Below are positions 1-8,499 of a stretch of DNA of 64,000 nt, in pieces. The position numbers and the translations under genes were made by a program. The notes beneath the pieces were generated by a model. It saw only the letters and a program-made list of their open reading frames with translations, was not told the DNA's origin and ran no database searches. Where the stretch lies: NCBI GenBank assembly GCA_963764805.1, contig CAVXUB010000005.1:124001-188000 (forward strand). The letters are read 5' to 3'. Source of the DNA: CAVXUB01 sp963764805. Its GTDB lineage: Bacteria; Actinomycetota; Acidimicrobiia; Acidimicrobiales; Bog-793. The stretch's first letter is position 1, and each line of letters begins with the position of its first letter.

Positions 1-1
1 G

Positions 2-115
2 GACTTCGACCGCTTCGTCTCGATGTTCCATGGCGCGGACGAACGCGTCGACGTGGAGTCGCTCGAGATGTCCGCCGCGATGTTCGAGGCGGTGGCGCGA
101 GACTTCCTGGCATGA
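2..115 (+). CDS. C-terminal end of an unidentified protein (cut by window edge)
   Basis: The first frame stays open from the window edge and stops at TGA 113-115, giving about 37 residues ending VARDFLA. The stop overlaps the ATG of the next gene (ATGA), so the two are probably translated together. Too little remains to name a family. Confidence 0.6.
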   Translation, partial: DFDRFVSMFHGADERVDVESLEMSAAMFEAVARDFLA

Positions 116-1134
116 GTCGTTCGATCCCGGGGATCGACTTCCTCCTGGCGTCGGACGAGCCCGCAATCCGGTACCTGGCACGTCGCGACCTGCTCGGCGT
201 CGAGCGGAAGTCGGACAAGCGAGCGATCGTGGAGGGCCCGAAGGTGCGGGCATTGCTCAGCGGGCAGGCTCCCACGGCGGAGTTCAACCCGGGTCCCGGT
301 TGGCGCAGGTCGCCGGGGGCTGAGCTCGGCTTCGGCGTCAACCCGTACCGCAAATGGACGGGCGGGCACTGGCGGCTCGTGTCGCTCGCCGAGCTGGAGG
401 CACCGGGCGACGACCCCCGTGTCGTGCGGGCGATCGATCACGTACTCGGTTGGCGGGCTCGTCCCGCCAGCCTGAGGTCGTCGAGCGTCGTCGACGGCCT
501 GCCGCGCCGTTGCGCCTCGATCGACGGCAATGTCGTGCTCGCCTGCAGCAAGCTGGGGGCGGCAGGCGACGAGCGAGTGGCACGTGTAGCCAAGGCGATC
601 GTCGGCTGGCAATGGCCCGACGGTGGCTGGAACTGCGACCTCAAGGCGACCGGTTACCGCTCGTCGTTCCACGAGTCACTGATACCGGCGCTCGGCTTGT
701 GGGAGTACGGCACCGCCGTCGGCGACGACGAGGCTCTGGCAGCGGCAGGCAGGGCGGCCGAGCTGTTCTTGTCGCACCGCCTGTTCCGCAAGACGTCGGA
801 CGGGACACCGATCAGGCGTGAGTGGCTCGTGCCGCACTACCCGCCCTACTGGCACTACGACGTGCTTCACGCCCTGCATGCTCTGTGCCGGATGGGCTAC
901 GGAGGCGACCCGAGGCTCGACGACGGGGTTGAGCTGATGCTCGAACGGAGGCTTCCCGACGGGACGTGGGCAGCCGGAGCGTTCTGGTGGAAACCGCTCG
1001 GGACCGGTCGGGACTCCGACCGTGGCCTCAAGGCCGGAAGCGTCGAAGTCGTCGACTGGGGCCGCGACGGCCCGAACGAGATGATCACGCTCAACATGCT
1101 GCGCGTCCTGAAGGCGACCGGCCGGCTGTCCTGA
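112..1134 (+). CDS. Terpene cyclase/prenyltransferase-like alpha-alpha toroid protein
   Basis: A 340-residue protein that looks like the helical-toroid fold of squalene cyclases and prenyltransferase beta subunits. Two QW-like motifs are visible, WQWPDGGWNC near residue 165 and RRLPDGTWAA near residue 278, with an aromatic stretch (YPPYWHYDVLHAL) near 243. It is about half the length of a true squalene-hopene cyclase, and I see no DxDD catalytic motif, so cyclase activity should not be assumed. There is no signal peptide or membrane segment. It overlaps the upstream partial gene by 4 nt, which suggests an operon. Family assignment is from motif style only. Confidence 0.7.
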   Translation: MSRSIPGIDFLLASDEPAIRYLARRDLLGVERKSDKRAIVEGPKVRALLSGQAPTAEFNPGPGWRRSPGAELGFGVNPYRKWTGGHWRLVSLAELEAPGDDPRVVRAIDHVLGWRARPASLRSSSVVDGLPRRCASIDGNVVLACSKLGAAGDERVARVAKAIVGWQWPDGGWNCDLKATGYRSSFHESLIPALGLWEYGTAVGDDEALAAAGRAAELFLSHRLFRKTSDGTPIRREWLVPHYPPYWHYDVLHALHALCRMGYGGDPRLDDGVELMLERRLPDGTWAAGAFWWKPLGTGRDSDRGLKAGSVEVVDWGRDGPNEMITLNMLRVLKATGRLS

Positions 1135-1155
1135 AGCGGCCGGAGGTCCGCTCGG

Positions 1156-1810
1156 TCAGCGACCTCGCCCTCGCGGCTCCATCGTCGTCGGGCCGACGTT
1201 GGCGTCGAGCCAGGAGCAGACCGGCCGCGAGTCGAGGAAGAACTGCCTCACCCTGTCCTTGCATCCGGACGTCCCGAGCCACTTGGCGACCGGCCAGGCC
1301 TTCCACGTGATGAGGCCCTTCTGCCGGAGCAGGTCGGCGCGGGGGTGGTCCTTCGGGTACCCGCGAGGGATCGTCTTCAGGACGTCGTGCGCCGAGACCT
1401 CGATCCCCTTCTTCTTGGCAGCAGGCCACGAGGCCGGCTATCTCGGTCCCCGTCTTCTCGTCGTCGACAGCTTGGCGGTAGCGCTCGAGCTGGTCGCTCA
1501 TCAGCATGTAGTAGCCCGCGCCGGCGCCGAGGCCGTTGGCCCCGAGCGAGATGTAGCCGCCCTTCTCCAGCGTGGCGGCGACCTGCGTCTTGTAAGGCGA
1601 CTTGTTGGCGCTGAAGCGAACGTCGCGGTACGGCCGGAAGATGTGGCCGCCTCCGAACTCCGGCGCCAGCTCCTCGAGCAGCACCTGCATCGGCGCCAGC
1701 ACCTTCTCCTCGTAGACGGCCTTGTTGGCCTGCCAGTACGTCTTCGAGTTGTCGGCTTCCAGCCCCTCGTAGAACTCGATCGCCTCCGGCCCCCATCCGC
1801 GAAACCCCAT
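1156..1810 (-). CDS. DUF2461 (TIGR02453) family protein, frameshifted
   Basis: The N-terminal frame from ATG 1810 reads MGFRGWGPEAIEFYEGLEAD and matches the start of the DUF2461/TIGR02453 family, with FRPYRDVRFSANKSPYKT downstream. Near 1421-1430 the frame breaks. The other frame continues as AKKKGIEVSAHDVLKTIPRG, then YPKDHPRADLLRQKGL, and ends at TGA 1156-1158, which is the expected family C-terminus. One extra base in the GCCTGCTGCC stretch explains the break. The rebuilt length (about 217 residues) fits the family. The function of the family is unknown. It is divergent from the Fur gene. I read the break as a sequencing error. Confidence 0.75.
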
Positions 1811-1886
1811 GCACGACAACCTACCCGCCCCACGCCCTCGCTTACATGGCCGCCCAGGAGCGCTCGACCGGCCGTCTCCCGGCCGA

Positions 1887-1933
1887 TCTGGTGAGCAGCA
1901 ACACACGCTGCACGTCCACTACTGCACAACGGA
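1887..1933 (+). repeat. 47-bp intergenic palindrome, copy C (degenerate, inverted)
   Basis: Imperfect inverted repeat between the divergent DUF2461 and Fur genes. The outer arms match at 10 of 14 positions (TCTGGTGAGCAGCA against the reverse complement of the right arm). Read on the minus strand it aligns with the copies at 14706, 47293 and 59061. It ends 30 nt before the Fur start, so it could affect the Fur promoter. Confidence 0.55.
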
Positions 1934-1963
1934 CCCTCGCAGGACGGCAGGTACGATCGTCTC

Positions 1964-2434
1964 GTGATGACCACGAGGACGCCGGCGGCCGCGGCAGCCG
2001 AGTTGGCGCTCCATCGCGAGGTGGCCCTGCGGCTGGCTATGTTCGACCAGCGCTACACGAGGAATCGGCGTGCCCTGGTGGAGGCGCTGCTGGAGGCGGA
2101 CCGGCCGTCCACCATCGGCGAGCTGCTGGAGCTGGCCCCGGCGGTTCCCAAGAGCACCGCCTACCGCACCCTGACGCTCCTCGGCGAAGTGGGCGTGGTG
2201 CGGAGGGTCTCCGGGGCCGACGACTTCGGTCGTTTCGAGTTGTCGGAGGAGCTGAGCGGGCACCATCATCATCACGTCGTCTGCGGCACCTGCGGGCTGG
2301 TGATGGACGTCACCGCGTCCCCACACCTGGAGCAGGCGCTGGAGGAGACCGCCCGGGCGATCGCCGTGGCCAATGGTTTCGCGATCGAGGAGCACCGGCT
2401 GGAGCTGCTCGGCACCTGCTCGGGTTGCCGCTGA
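1964..2434 (+). CDS. Fur-family metal-responsive transcriptional regulator
   Basis: A 156-residue Fur-superfamily repressor. The N-terminal winged helix (about residues 25-85) contains TRNRRALVEALLEA and PKSTAYRTLTLLGEVGVVRR. The metal-binding half has a histidine run followed by VVCGTCG (about residues 100-112, first CxxC) and a terminal CSGC (second CxxC), the structural zinc site of Fur, Zur and PerR proteins. Which metal it senses cannot be decided; Zur-like is possible. The start is GTG 1964 or ATG 1967; a TACGAT box at 1952-1957 lies 6 nt upstream, which would fit a leaderless message. Palindrome copy C sits in its promoter region. Confidence 0.9.
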   Translation: MMTTRTPAAAAAELALHREVALRLAMFDQRYTRNRRALVEALLEADRPSTIGELLELAPAVPKSTAYRTLTLLGEVGVVRRVSGADDFGRFELSEELSGHHHHHVVCGTCGLVMDVTASPHLEQALEETARAIAVANGFAIEEHRLELLGTCSGCR

Positions 2435-2461
2435 GGGTTCGCTTCGACGAGCCCGCCCGCT

Positions 2462-2507
2462 CAGCAGTTCGAGGGTGCAGCAGTTCGAGCCCGTCCAGCA
2501 GTTCGAG
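2462..2507. repeat. Short direct repeat CAGCAGTTCGAG x3
   Basis: Three exact copies of the 12-mer start at 2462, 2478 and 2496, in the gap between the convergent ends of the Fur gene and the LCP-family gene. Similar short repeats occur at other gene ends in this window. Confidence 0.8.
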
Positions 2508-2512
2508 CTTGC

Positions 2513-3722
2513 TCAGCAGGACTTGGGGTGCCAGACGGCAGCCGTGGTGTCGACGGCCGCCGGTGGCGGGGCCGGTAGGGGCTTCCCGGCGAGGAACTGG
2601 CTGACCGCCTGCTGGTCGGCGCTCGCCATCGGCGCCAGGCCGAAGGCGGTCTCCGTCGCCGGCAGCACGGCGACGCGCAGTATTTGAGCCCGCGGCGCCC
2701 CCCAGCACCCCGGCGAGCGCCTTCAGCCCCGACGAGCTCCACGTGCTGTCGATGGCGAGGTGTCCCGACACGGTCCCGATGAACCCGTTCAGCGAGAGCG
2801 GGTTGCCGACATGTCCGTGCGCCTGCCGCAGCGCCCCGAGCAGGAGGGCTGCCTCGTCCGCCAGCCGCCCGGCGACCACGTCGTGATCCTGGTGCCACGA
2901 CCCGCCCGCGTAGTAGTAGGGCGCGGTCATCGCCAGCAGGCCGAGCGCCTGCGAGCCGGTCACCTTCTGGCAGCCGGCGCTGGCGATCCGAAAGCCCGTC
3001 CCGGCGTCGTCGAGCGGTGCGGGGAAGTCGATGCTCAGTCCTCCGAACGTGTCGACGAGGCCGGAGAATCCCGACCCGCTCACGGCGACGACGTGGTTGA
3101 TGGGGATCCCCAGCCGGTGGTCGAGGTAGGAGACGAGGGTGGCGGGCCCGGACTCGTAGAGCGCGCCGACCCTCATCGCGGGAGCTCCCTTCCTCACAGC
3201 CGGGACGATCATCGAAGCGGGCACCTCCAACGCCGACAACCTGTTGCCCGCCGGATCGACCCGCGCCACCACCACCGCAGCGGCGATGTCGGTGCCGGCG
3301 CTCCCTGCCGGTATGCCGAGTCCCGCCGGCGGGGACGTTGCCGGCACCGTCGCCACCAGCAGCACGTCATAGGGCTGTCCGGGCCTCACCGGTTGCAGTG
3401 CGGAGGCCGGGACTGCGAGACGGGGGATGTGGCTCAGCCGGTAGTTGAAATACTCGTAGCCGCCGAAGAGCACTACCCCCACGATGACTGCAAGCCCGAC
3501 GACGATGATCGCGATCGGCTTCAGCCAGCGCAGGTAGGGCCTCGAGCGGTAGTGGCCACCGCGTGGGCCACGCCCACGCCCGGGATGACGAGAGCCGCGC
3601 CACAAGCGGCGGCGCTTCGGCCCGAATGTCGGGACTGGCCCGGTCGAGCCGATCCTGAACGACCCTCCCTTGCGCCTGCTGCGGCCTGCAAGCTTGAGGG
3701 CCCGCTCTTCCCGCCTCGTCAC
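2513..3722 (-). CDS. LytR-CpsA-Psr (LCP) family protein, divergent and frameshifted
   Basis: A basic cytoplasmic N-terminus (about residues 1-68, many Arg/Lys/Gly) is followed by one membrane helix (PIAIIVVGLAVIVGVVLF, about 70-90) and an extracellular LCP-like domain (about 115-330). Matching landmarks are YDVLLVA, GTDIAAAVVVA, INHVVAVSGSGFSGLVDTFG and CQKVTGSQALGLLA. LCP enzymes attach glycopolymers to peptidoglycan, but the usual arginines (SIPRD and RSRH positions) are replaced here (EVPASM, LAMTAPYY), so activity is doubtful. Near 2685 the frame breaks; the other frame gives RVAVLPATETAFGLAPMAS and a stop at 2513-2515. The open frame past the break to 2310 is probably spurious. Confidence 0.7.
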
Positions 3723-4127
3723 AGCGAGATGACGGCGGCGGTCACGGCCGCGTCACCTTGCTGACGAGGAGATCGTCCCCACTCACCACCGTCTGCATGT
3801 CGACGTAGGACGAGCAGATCGTGACGCCGGCTGCGGCGACGCTCGCTCGGCATCATGCCGGTCGCGCCAGGCGTGCCCTGCCCCGTCGCTCCAGGCGTGC
3901 CCTGCCCGGTCGCTCCAGGCGTGCCCTGCCCCGTCTCGCTTGGTCGCGTCTCGTCCATCAGCCTGGTCCCGTAATCGCCCCTCGGTGAGCCGGCATTTCG
4001 CCGACAGCACCGGCCGGCCGCCGCCGTAAGCATAGGGCGACGCCGCGCCCGACTTGCGAGCGCCCGCCACCTGCGGGTCCAGGTATACGTACGATGAGCG
4101 GCCGGAGAACGGCGCGAGGAGGTCGAG
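3723..4127. other. 405-bp stretch without a convincing gene
   Basis: Minus-strand frames here are open but look like non-coding GC-rich sequence. One frame ends with a plausible tail (GVTICSSYVDMQTVVSGDD, stop near 3747) and another begins VAGARKSGAASPYAYGGG, so a small damaged minus-strand gene upstream of the LCP gene is possible. The middle holds a 24-bp tandem repeat. A GAGGAGG ribosome-binding site for the next plus-strand gene lies at the right edge, and a TACGAT box at 4090-4095. Confidence 0.4.
3861..3935. repeat. 24-bp tandem repeat, three units
   Basis: Units begin at 3861, 3885 and 3909 and differ by one or two bases. On the minus strand each unit would encode GQGTPGAT (8 residues), so the array keeps a reading frame if translated. 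No spacers are present, so it is not CRISPR. Confidence 0.85.
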
Positions 4128-5099
4128 ATGCGTTTTGTGATGTTCGAGGAACAGGGCGGGAGTGCCCGCGCCGGCGTGCTGTCAACCGACGGGATCTGCG
4201 CTCTGGCCCCCGGCACCTCCCTTCTCGACCTGCTGGGAGACGACGGCGAGCGCCTCGCCGGTGAAGGGGAACGGGCGCTCCGCGGAGATTTCGGCGACCC
4301 GGTGCCAGAAGGCGAGGTGCGACTGCTCGCCCCGATCGCCGAGCCGCCGACGATCCGCGACTTCTACGCCTTCGAGCAGCATGTGGCGACCGCTCGCCGC
4401 AACCGGGGCCTCGACATGGACCCAGACTGGTACGAGCTCCCGGTCTTCTACTTCTCCAACCCGTATGCGGTGGTTGGTCCCGACGACGTCGTGGCGGCGG
4501 CCCCCGGCACAGAGCGCCTCGACTACGAGCTGGAGGTGGCGGCCGTGGTGGGTCGTGGTGGGGCGAACCTGTCGCCGGAGGAGGCCGTCGGCCACATCGC
4601 CGGCTTCACGGTGATGAACGACTGGAGCGCCCGCGACGTCCAGATGCGCGAGATGCGCCTCTCGATGGGCCCGGTCAAGGGAAAGGACTTCGCCACCTCC
4701 CTCGGCCCGTGGCTGGTGACGCCGGACGAGATCGCCGACGCCGCCAAGGGACGGGCCTTCGACCTGCAGATGACCGCCTCGGTGAACGGGCAGGAGTACT
4801 CGAGGGCATCTTTGGCGGACATCTGGTGGAGTTTCGAGGAGATGCTGTCATACGCGTCACGGGGAACGCGGATAAAGGCAGGCGACGTGATCGGGTCGGG
4901 CACCTGCGGCACCGGCTGCATCCTCGAGCTGTCGCTCACCCACGGGTCCGACGCATACCCGTGGCTCCGCACCGGTGACGTCGTCGAGCTCGCGGTCGAG
5001 AGGCTCGGGACTCTCCGCAACACCGTTGGACCAGCGCCGACGCTTCATCAGCTGCGGCCCCCCGCCGAGCAGAGCGAGCTCGAGGGGGCGCTCCAGTGA
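4128..5099 (+). CDS. Fumarylacetoacetate hydrolase (FAH) family protein
   Basis: A 323-residue member of the FAH superfamily, which cleaves or hydrates beta-diketo acids in aromatic degradation. The metal-binding ExE is seen in DYELEVAAVVG (about residue 130), followed by the conserved AGFTVMNDWSARDVQ and GPVKGKDFATSLGPWLV segments and the C-terminal GDVIGSGTCGTGC. A GAGGAGG site precedes ATG 4128. It overlaps the DinB-like gene (GTGA), and a 4-hydroxyphenylpyruvate dioxygenase lies 650 bp downstream, which suggests a role in tyrosine/homogentisate breakdown. The exact substrate is not shown by sequence; other FAH-family hydratases or decarboxylases remain possible. Confidence 0.88.
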   Translation: MRFVMFEEQGGSARAGVLSTDGICALAPGTSLLDLLGDDGERLAGEGERALRGDFGDPVPEGEVRLLAPIAEPPTIRDFYAFEQHVATARRNRGLDMDPDWYELPVFYFSNPYAVVGPDDVVAAAPGTERLDYELEVAAVVGRGGANLSPEEAVGHIAGFTVMNDWSARDVQMREMRLSMGPVKGKDFATSLGPWLVTPDEIADAAKGRAFDLQMTASVNGQEYSRASLADIWWSFEEMLSYASRGTRIKAGDVIGSGTCGTGCILELSLTHGSDAYPWLRTGDVVELAVERLGTLRNTVGPAPTLHQLRPPAEQSELEGALQ

Positions 5100-5593
5100 C
5101 CGGCTCGACCATCACCCCCTACGCCGATTTCCTGGGCCGGTTGGAGGAGGTCGACAAGGGGCTGCGGCAGGCCGCCTCCGCAGGGCGCCTGACCGGACTG
5201 ACGACCGCCGACCCGAAGACCGGGGAGCGCTGGGACACCGGCCAGATCTGGGCACATCTGGCGGAGTTCGTCCCTTACTGGATCGAGCAGGCGCGGATGG
5301 TGCTCGGGGGGGACGGCAGCGAGCCGGTGCCTTTCGGCCGGGTCAAGTCGGACCCCGCCCGGGTCGCCGCCATCGCCGAGCGCCGGCAGGAGCCGGTCAG
5401 CGTGCTGGCCGCCAAGACGGCCGCCGACATCCGGCAGCTTTCGACATTCCTGCTCGAGATCGATCGGCAGCGGGGCTGGGACAAGCCCGGCGTGCACGCG
5501 ACCCTCGGCGTGATGAGCATCGAGCGGATCGTGCAGGAGTTCCTCGTCGGACATCTCGAGGAGCACCTCGAGCAGCTCACGACGCTCCGCTGA
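5096..5593 (+). CDS. DinB-superfamily four-helix protein
   Basis: A 165-residue all-helical protein that resembles DinB / mycothiol-dependent maleylpyruvate isomerase N-terminal domains. Histidines at suitable places for a metal site are in IWAHLAEF (about residue 48) and VGHLEEHLEQL near the end. The GTG start at 5096 overlaps the stop of the FAH-family gene, so they are co-translated. If the operon serves aromatic breakdown, a thiol-dependent isomerase is an attractive guess, but nothing in the sequence proves it. Confidence 0.7.
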   Translation: MTGSTITPYADFLGRLEEVDKGLRQAASAGRLTGLTTADPKTGERWDTGQIWAHLAEFVPYWIEQARMVLGGDGSEPVPFGRVKSDPARVAAIAERRQEPVSVLAAKTAADIRQLSTFLLEIDRQRGWDKPGVHATLGVMSIERIVQEFLVGHLEEHLEQLTTLR

Positions 5594-5745
5594 GGACGAC
5601 GTCCCCGCATCAGCCGCCCGATGTGGCAGCGTCGCCGGGTCCGAGCGCATCAAGCGGGGACTTCGCGCTAGCCTGGGCTGTACGCACAGTCCATCCGCGC
5701 AACTCCTGGCAATCGGGGTTGCATCCTCACCGGGGAGGGCTCCAA

Positions 5746-6870
5746 ATGTCAGTTGATCAGTCGGAAGCTATGCAAAGTGATCCATTGGCACTCGGCGGCA
5801 TCGACCACGTCGAGCTCTGGGTCGGCAACGCCCGCCAAGCCAAGTACTTCTACGAGTGGGGCTACGGGTTCACCAACTCGGCGTATTCCGGCCCCGAGAC
5901 GGGCGTGCGCGATCGCGCCTCCTATGTGATGGAACAGGGTGAGGCGCGGATCGTGCTCACCTCGGCTCTCGGCGCCGACTCACCGATCTCCGAGCACGTG
6001 CGCCGCCATGGCGACGGCGTGCACGACATAGCCCTCCAGGTGCGGGACGCGGCGGGGGCGTTCGAGGCTGCCGTCTCGAGGGGTGCGACCCCGGTCGTCG
6101 AACCCTACGAGTCCGAAGACGGGTCGGGGATCATCCGGCGGGCGACGATTGCCACCTACGGCGAGACCGTCCACACGTTCGTGAGCCGCGACGACTACTC
6201 GGGGCCGTTCGCACCCGGCTTCGAGGCGGCCGAGCCGGGAGTCCACTGCCCGCTGCCGAGCCCCGACCTGCTGTCGATCGACCACGTCGTTGGCAACGTC
6301 GAGCTCGGCAAGATGGACGAATGGGTGGAGTTCTACGAGCGGGTGCTCGGGTTCTCGCAGCTCGCCCACTTCACCGACGAGGCGATCTCCACCGAGTACT
6401 CAGCCCTGATGTCGAAGGTCGTGTGGGACGGAGTCGGCAGGGTCAAGTTCCCGCTCAACGAGCCGGCCAAGGGCAAGCGCAAGTCGCAGATCGACGAGTA
6501 CCTGCAGTTCTACGGCGGCCCCGGCGTGCAGCACATCGCCATAGCCACCGCCGACGTGGTGCACTCTGTGGCTGCGATGGAGGCCCGCGGTGTGAAGTTC
6601 ATGACCACGCCTGACTCCTACTACGAGGACCTACGGATTCGTTTTGCCGACATGGACCTCGACATCGACAAGCTGCGCGAGCACATGGTGCTTGCGGACC
6701 GGGACGACGAGGGTTACCTGCTGCAGATCTTCAGCCGCATGGTGCAGGACCGGCCGACGGTCTTCTTCGAGCTGATCGAGCGGCACGGCTCGCGGGGCTT
6801 CGGGGAGGGCAACTTCAAGGCGCTGTTCGTGGCCATCGAGCGTGAGCAGGAGCGCCGCGGCAACCTCTGA
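5746..6870 (+). CDS. hpd: 4-hydroxyphenylpyruvate dioxygenase
   Basis: Converts 4-hydroxyphenylpyruvate to homogentisate with Fe(II) and O2. The 374-residue protein has two VOC domains: a worn N-terminal one (IDHVELWVGN...) and a catalytic C-terminal one. The Fe ligands are His in IDHVVGNV (about residue 180), His in GVQHIAIATAD (about 262) and Glu in FFELIERHGSRGFGEGN (about 343), the classic HPPD signature. I chose ATG 5746 because GGGAGGG lies just upstream and the match to the family starts right after it; the open frame reaches back to 4975. No homogentisate dioxygenase is seen in the window. Confidence 0.95.
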   Translation: MSVDQSEAMQSDPLALGGIDHVELWVGNARQAKYFYEWGYGFTNSAYSGPETGVRDRASYVMEQGEARIVLTSALGADSPISEHVRRHGDGVHDIALQVRDAAGAFEAAVSRGATPVVEPYESEDGSGIIRRATIATYGETVHTFVSRDDYSGPFAPGFEAAEPGVHCPLPSPDLLSIDHVVGNVELGKMDEWVEFYERVLGFSQLAHFTDEAISTEYSALMSKVVWDGVGRVKFPLNEPAKGKRKSQIDEYLQFYGGPGVQHIAIATADVVHSVAAMEARGVKFMTTPDSYYEDLRIRFADMDLDIDKLREHMVLADRDDEGYLLQIFSRMVQDRPTVFFELIERHGSRGFGEGNFKALFVAIEREQERRGNL

Positions 6871-6883
6871 CCGGCAGACTGCC

Positions 6884-7354
6884 TCAGATGTGGCAGGCGG
6901 CCTCGCCGCCCTTCTCGATGTAGCGCTGGTGGTACTCCTCGGCAGGCCAGAACGTGCTCGCCGGCTCCACCTCGGTGACGATCCGCCGGGCGTAGCTGCC
7001 CTGCCATTCCGTCACCGCGGCGCGGGCGACCGCCTCCTGCTCGGGTGAATGGAAGAAGATCGCCGACCGGTACTGCGCCCCGACGTCGGGACCCTGCCGA
7101 TTGATCGTCGTCGGGTCGTGGATCTCGAAGAAGCGGTCCACGAGCGCCCGGTAGCTGACGACCGACGGGTCGTACTCGACGAGCACCGCCTCGGCGTGCC
7201 CGGTCGAATGGCCGCACACCTCTTCGTAGGTGGGATCGTCCTTGTGGCCGCCGGTGTAGCCGGACGTCACCTCCTTCACGCCTGGCAACTGCCGGAACGA
7301 GTGCTCGACTCCCCAGAAGCAGCCGGCTGCGAAGGTGGCCCTCTCGGTGCTCAT
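6884..7354 (-). CDS. msrA: Peptide-methionine (S)-S-oxide reductase
   Basis: Repairs oxidised methionine in proteins. The 156-residue protein starts MSTERATFAAGCFWG; the catalytic cysteine is in GCFWG (residue 12), followed by TSGYTGGHKDDPTYEEVCGHSTGHAEAV and the conserved QYRSAIFFHSPEQ. A cysteine in the terminal AACHI may be the resolving residue. I place the start at ATG 7354, inside a longer open frame, because the family begins there. It overlaps the stop of the upstream oxidoreductase gene by 4 nt, so the two form one transcript. Confidence 0.95.
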   Translation of the reverse strand: MSTERATFAAGCFWGVEHSFRQLPGVKEVTSGYTGGHKDDPTYEEVCGHSTGHAEAVLVEYDPSVVSYRALVDRFFEIHDPTTINRQGPDVGAQYRSAIFFHSPEQEAVARAAVTEWQGSYARRIVTEVEPASTFWPAEEYHQRYIEKGGEAACHI

Positions 7355-8421
7355 CTGCTCGACGCTACCGGCGTCAGAGCACCGCCGTCCGCCGCCGAGC
7401 GGTAGAGCGCAGCCACCACCCGGTGCGCTGCGAGCGCCTCCTCCACGCCGGGCGCCGGAGCTGCGCCCGACAGCACCGCCTCCACGAACCCACGGTCGGC
7501 CATCGCGTAGCTGCGCACGGCGAGCCCGATGCGATTGCCGGCGAGTGGGAGGTCCTGCACCCATCCCGGGAGCGGCGTCTCACGGATCTCGCACCCCTCC
7601 GAAGTCTGGACGGTCAGCGGGCCGACGACGTCGTCTTCGAGCCAGGCCATCCCCCGCTCGCAGATCACCTCCAGCCGCCGCGTAGAGCCACGGGTCATGA
7701 TCTGGTGCCAGACGCTCGCCAGCGTGATCGTCGCTCCGGTGGCGGCTGTGAGCAGGGCGGCGGCGGCGTCCTCGATCCCGTCGTATCCGGCGTGGCTGGC
7801 GGTGCGGCAGGACACCGACTCGATCGGGCCGAAGATCCATTGCAGGACGTCGACGTCGTGGATCGAGTGCTCGATGAGGGCCCCTCCGCCGGCGACGGCG
7901 ACATCGGCCCGCCACTTCGAGGGGTAGTTGCCCTGGATGGGGAAGTACTGGTCATCCCGGAGCACCGCTGCCATCGGCCGCCCGATCTCGCCGCTCTGCA
8001 CGAGCGAGGCGAGCTCGCAGAAGACCGGGATCGACCGCAGGACAAGCCCCACCTGTGCCGGCACTCCTGAACCGGCGACTGCCCCTGCCAGCGCCTCCGC
8101 TTCCGCGAGACCGCTGGCGAGCGGCTTCTCGCAGAAGACGGCCCGACCCGAGGCGGCAGCGAGCTCGACGTACTGACGGTGCCAGGCGGTGGGCGTGCAC
8201 ACGTAGAGGGCGTCCGCCTCCGCCAGCAGGTCCTCGGCAGAATCGACCGCCACTCCCCCGCACATCTCCGCGAAACCCTGCGCCTTCTCCCGGTCCACAT
8301 CCACACAGCTCACGATCTCGGTGGGGACCACGCCGGCCTCGGCCATCGCCCGCAGCGCCAAGGCGTGCGCCCAGGCGATGAGTCCGGTCCCGGCGAAGGC
8401 GAGGCGAAGCGGCGAAGGCAC
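7351..8421 (-). CDS. Gfo/Idh/MocA family NAD(P)-dependent oxidoreductase
   Basis: A 356-residue sugar- or inositol-type dehydrogenase. The Rossmann start is LRLAFAGTGLIAWAHALAL (about residues 5-23), the family EKPLA motif is near residue 100, and the catalytic-region HSIHDVDVLQWIFG follows near 190. Substrate cannot be deduced; these enzymes oxidise sugars, inositols or biliverdin-like compounds. It is transcribed with msrA (4-nt overlap) and is divergent from the ferritin-like gene, sharing a 78-bp promoter gap. Confidence 0.9.
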   Translation of the reverse strand: MPSPLRLAFAGTGLIAWAHALALRAMAEAGVVPTEIVSCVDVDREKAQGFAEMCGGVAVDSAEDLLAEADALYVCTPTAWHRQYVELAAASGRAVFCEKPLASGLAEAEALAGAVAGSGVPAQVGLVLRSIPVFCELASLVQSGEIGRPMAAVLRDDQYFPIQGNYPSKWRADVAVAGGGALIEHSIHDVDVLQWIFGPIESVSCRTASHAGYDGIEDAAAALLTAATGATITLASVWHQIMTRGSTRRLEVICERGMAWLEDDVVGPLTVQTSEGCEIRETPLPGWVQDLPLAGNRIGLAVRSYAMADRGFVEAVLSGAAPAPGVEEALAAHRVVAALYRSAADGGALTPVASSR

Positions 8422-8499
8422 CGGCGGATTCTGGCACGATCGGCTTCGGGCAGCCGGGTCTGGTCATACGGACGCGGCCGCGGCTCCGTACAAAGAGGC

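Noticed and set aside
1887..1933. Palindrome copy C as a Fur/Zur box
   Set aside because: It is GC-rich and does not resemble the AT-rich TGATAAT-type boxes; other copies are at genes without evident metal links.
3861..3935. 24-bp repeat as CRISPR or attachment site
   Set aside because: Units are directly adjacent with no spacers, and no integrase or phage gene is present.
3719..4216. 165-residue minus-strand open frame with GQGTPGAT repeats
   Set aside because: It overlaps the FAH-family gene, has composition of a shadow frame and no family-like segment; the repeat is reported as DNA only.
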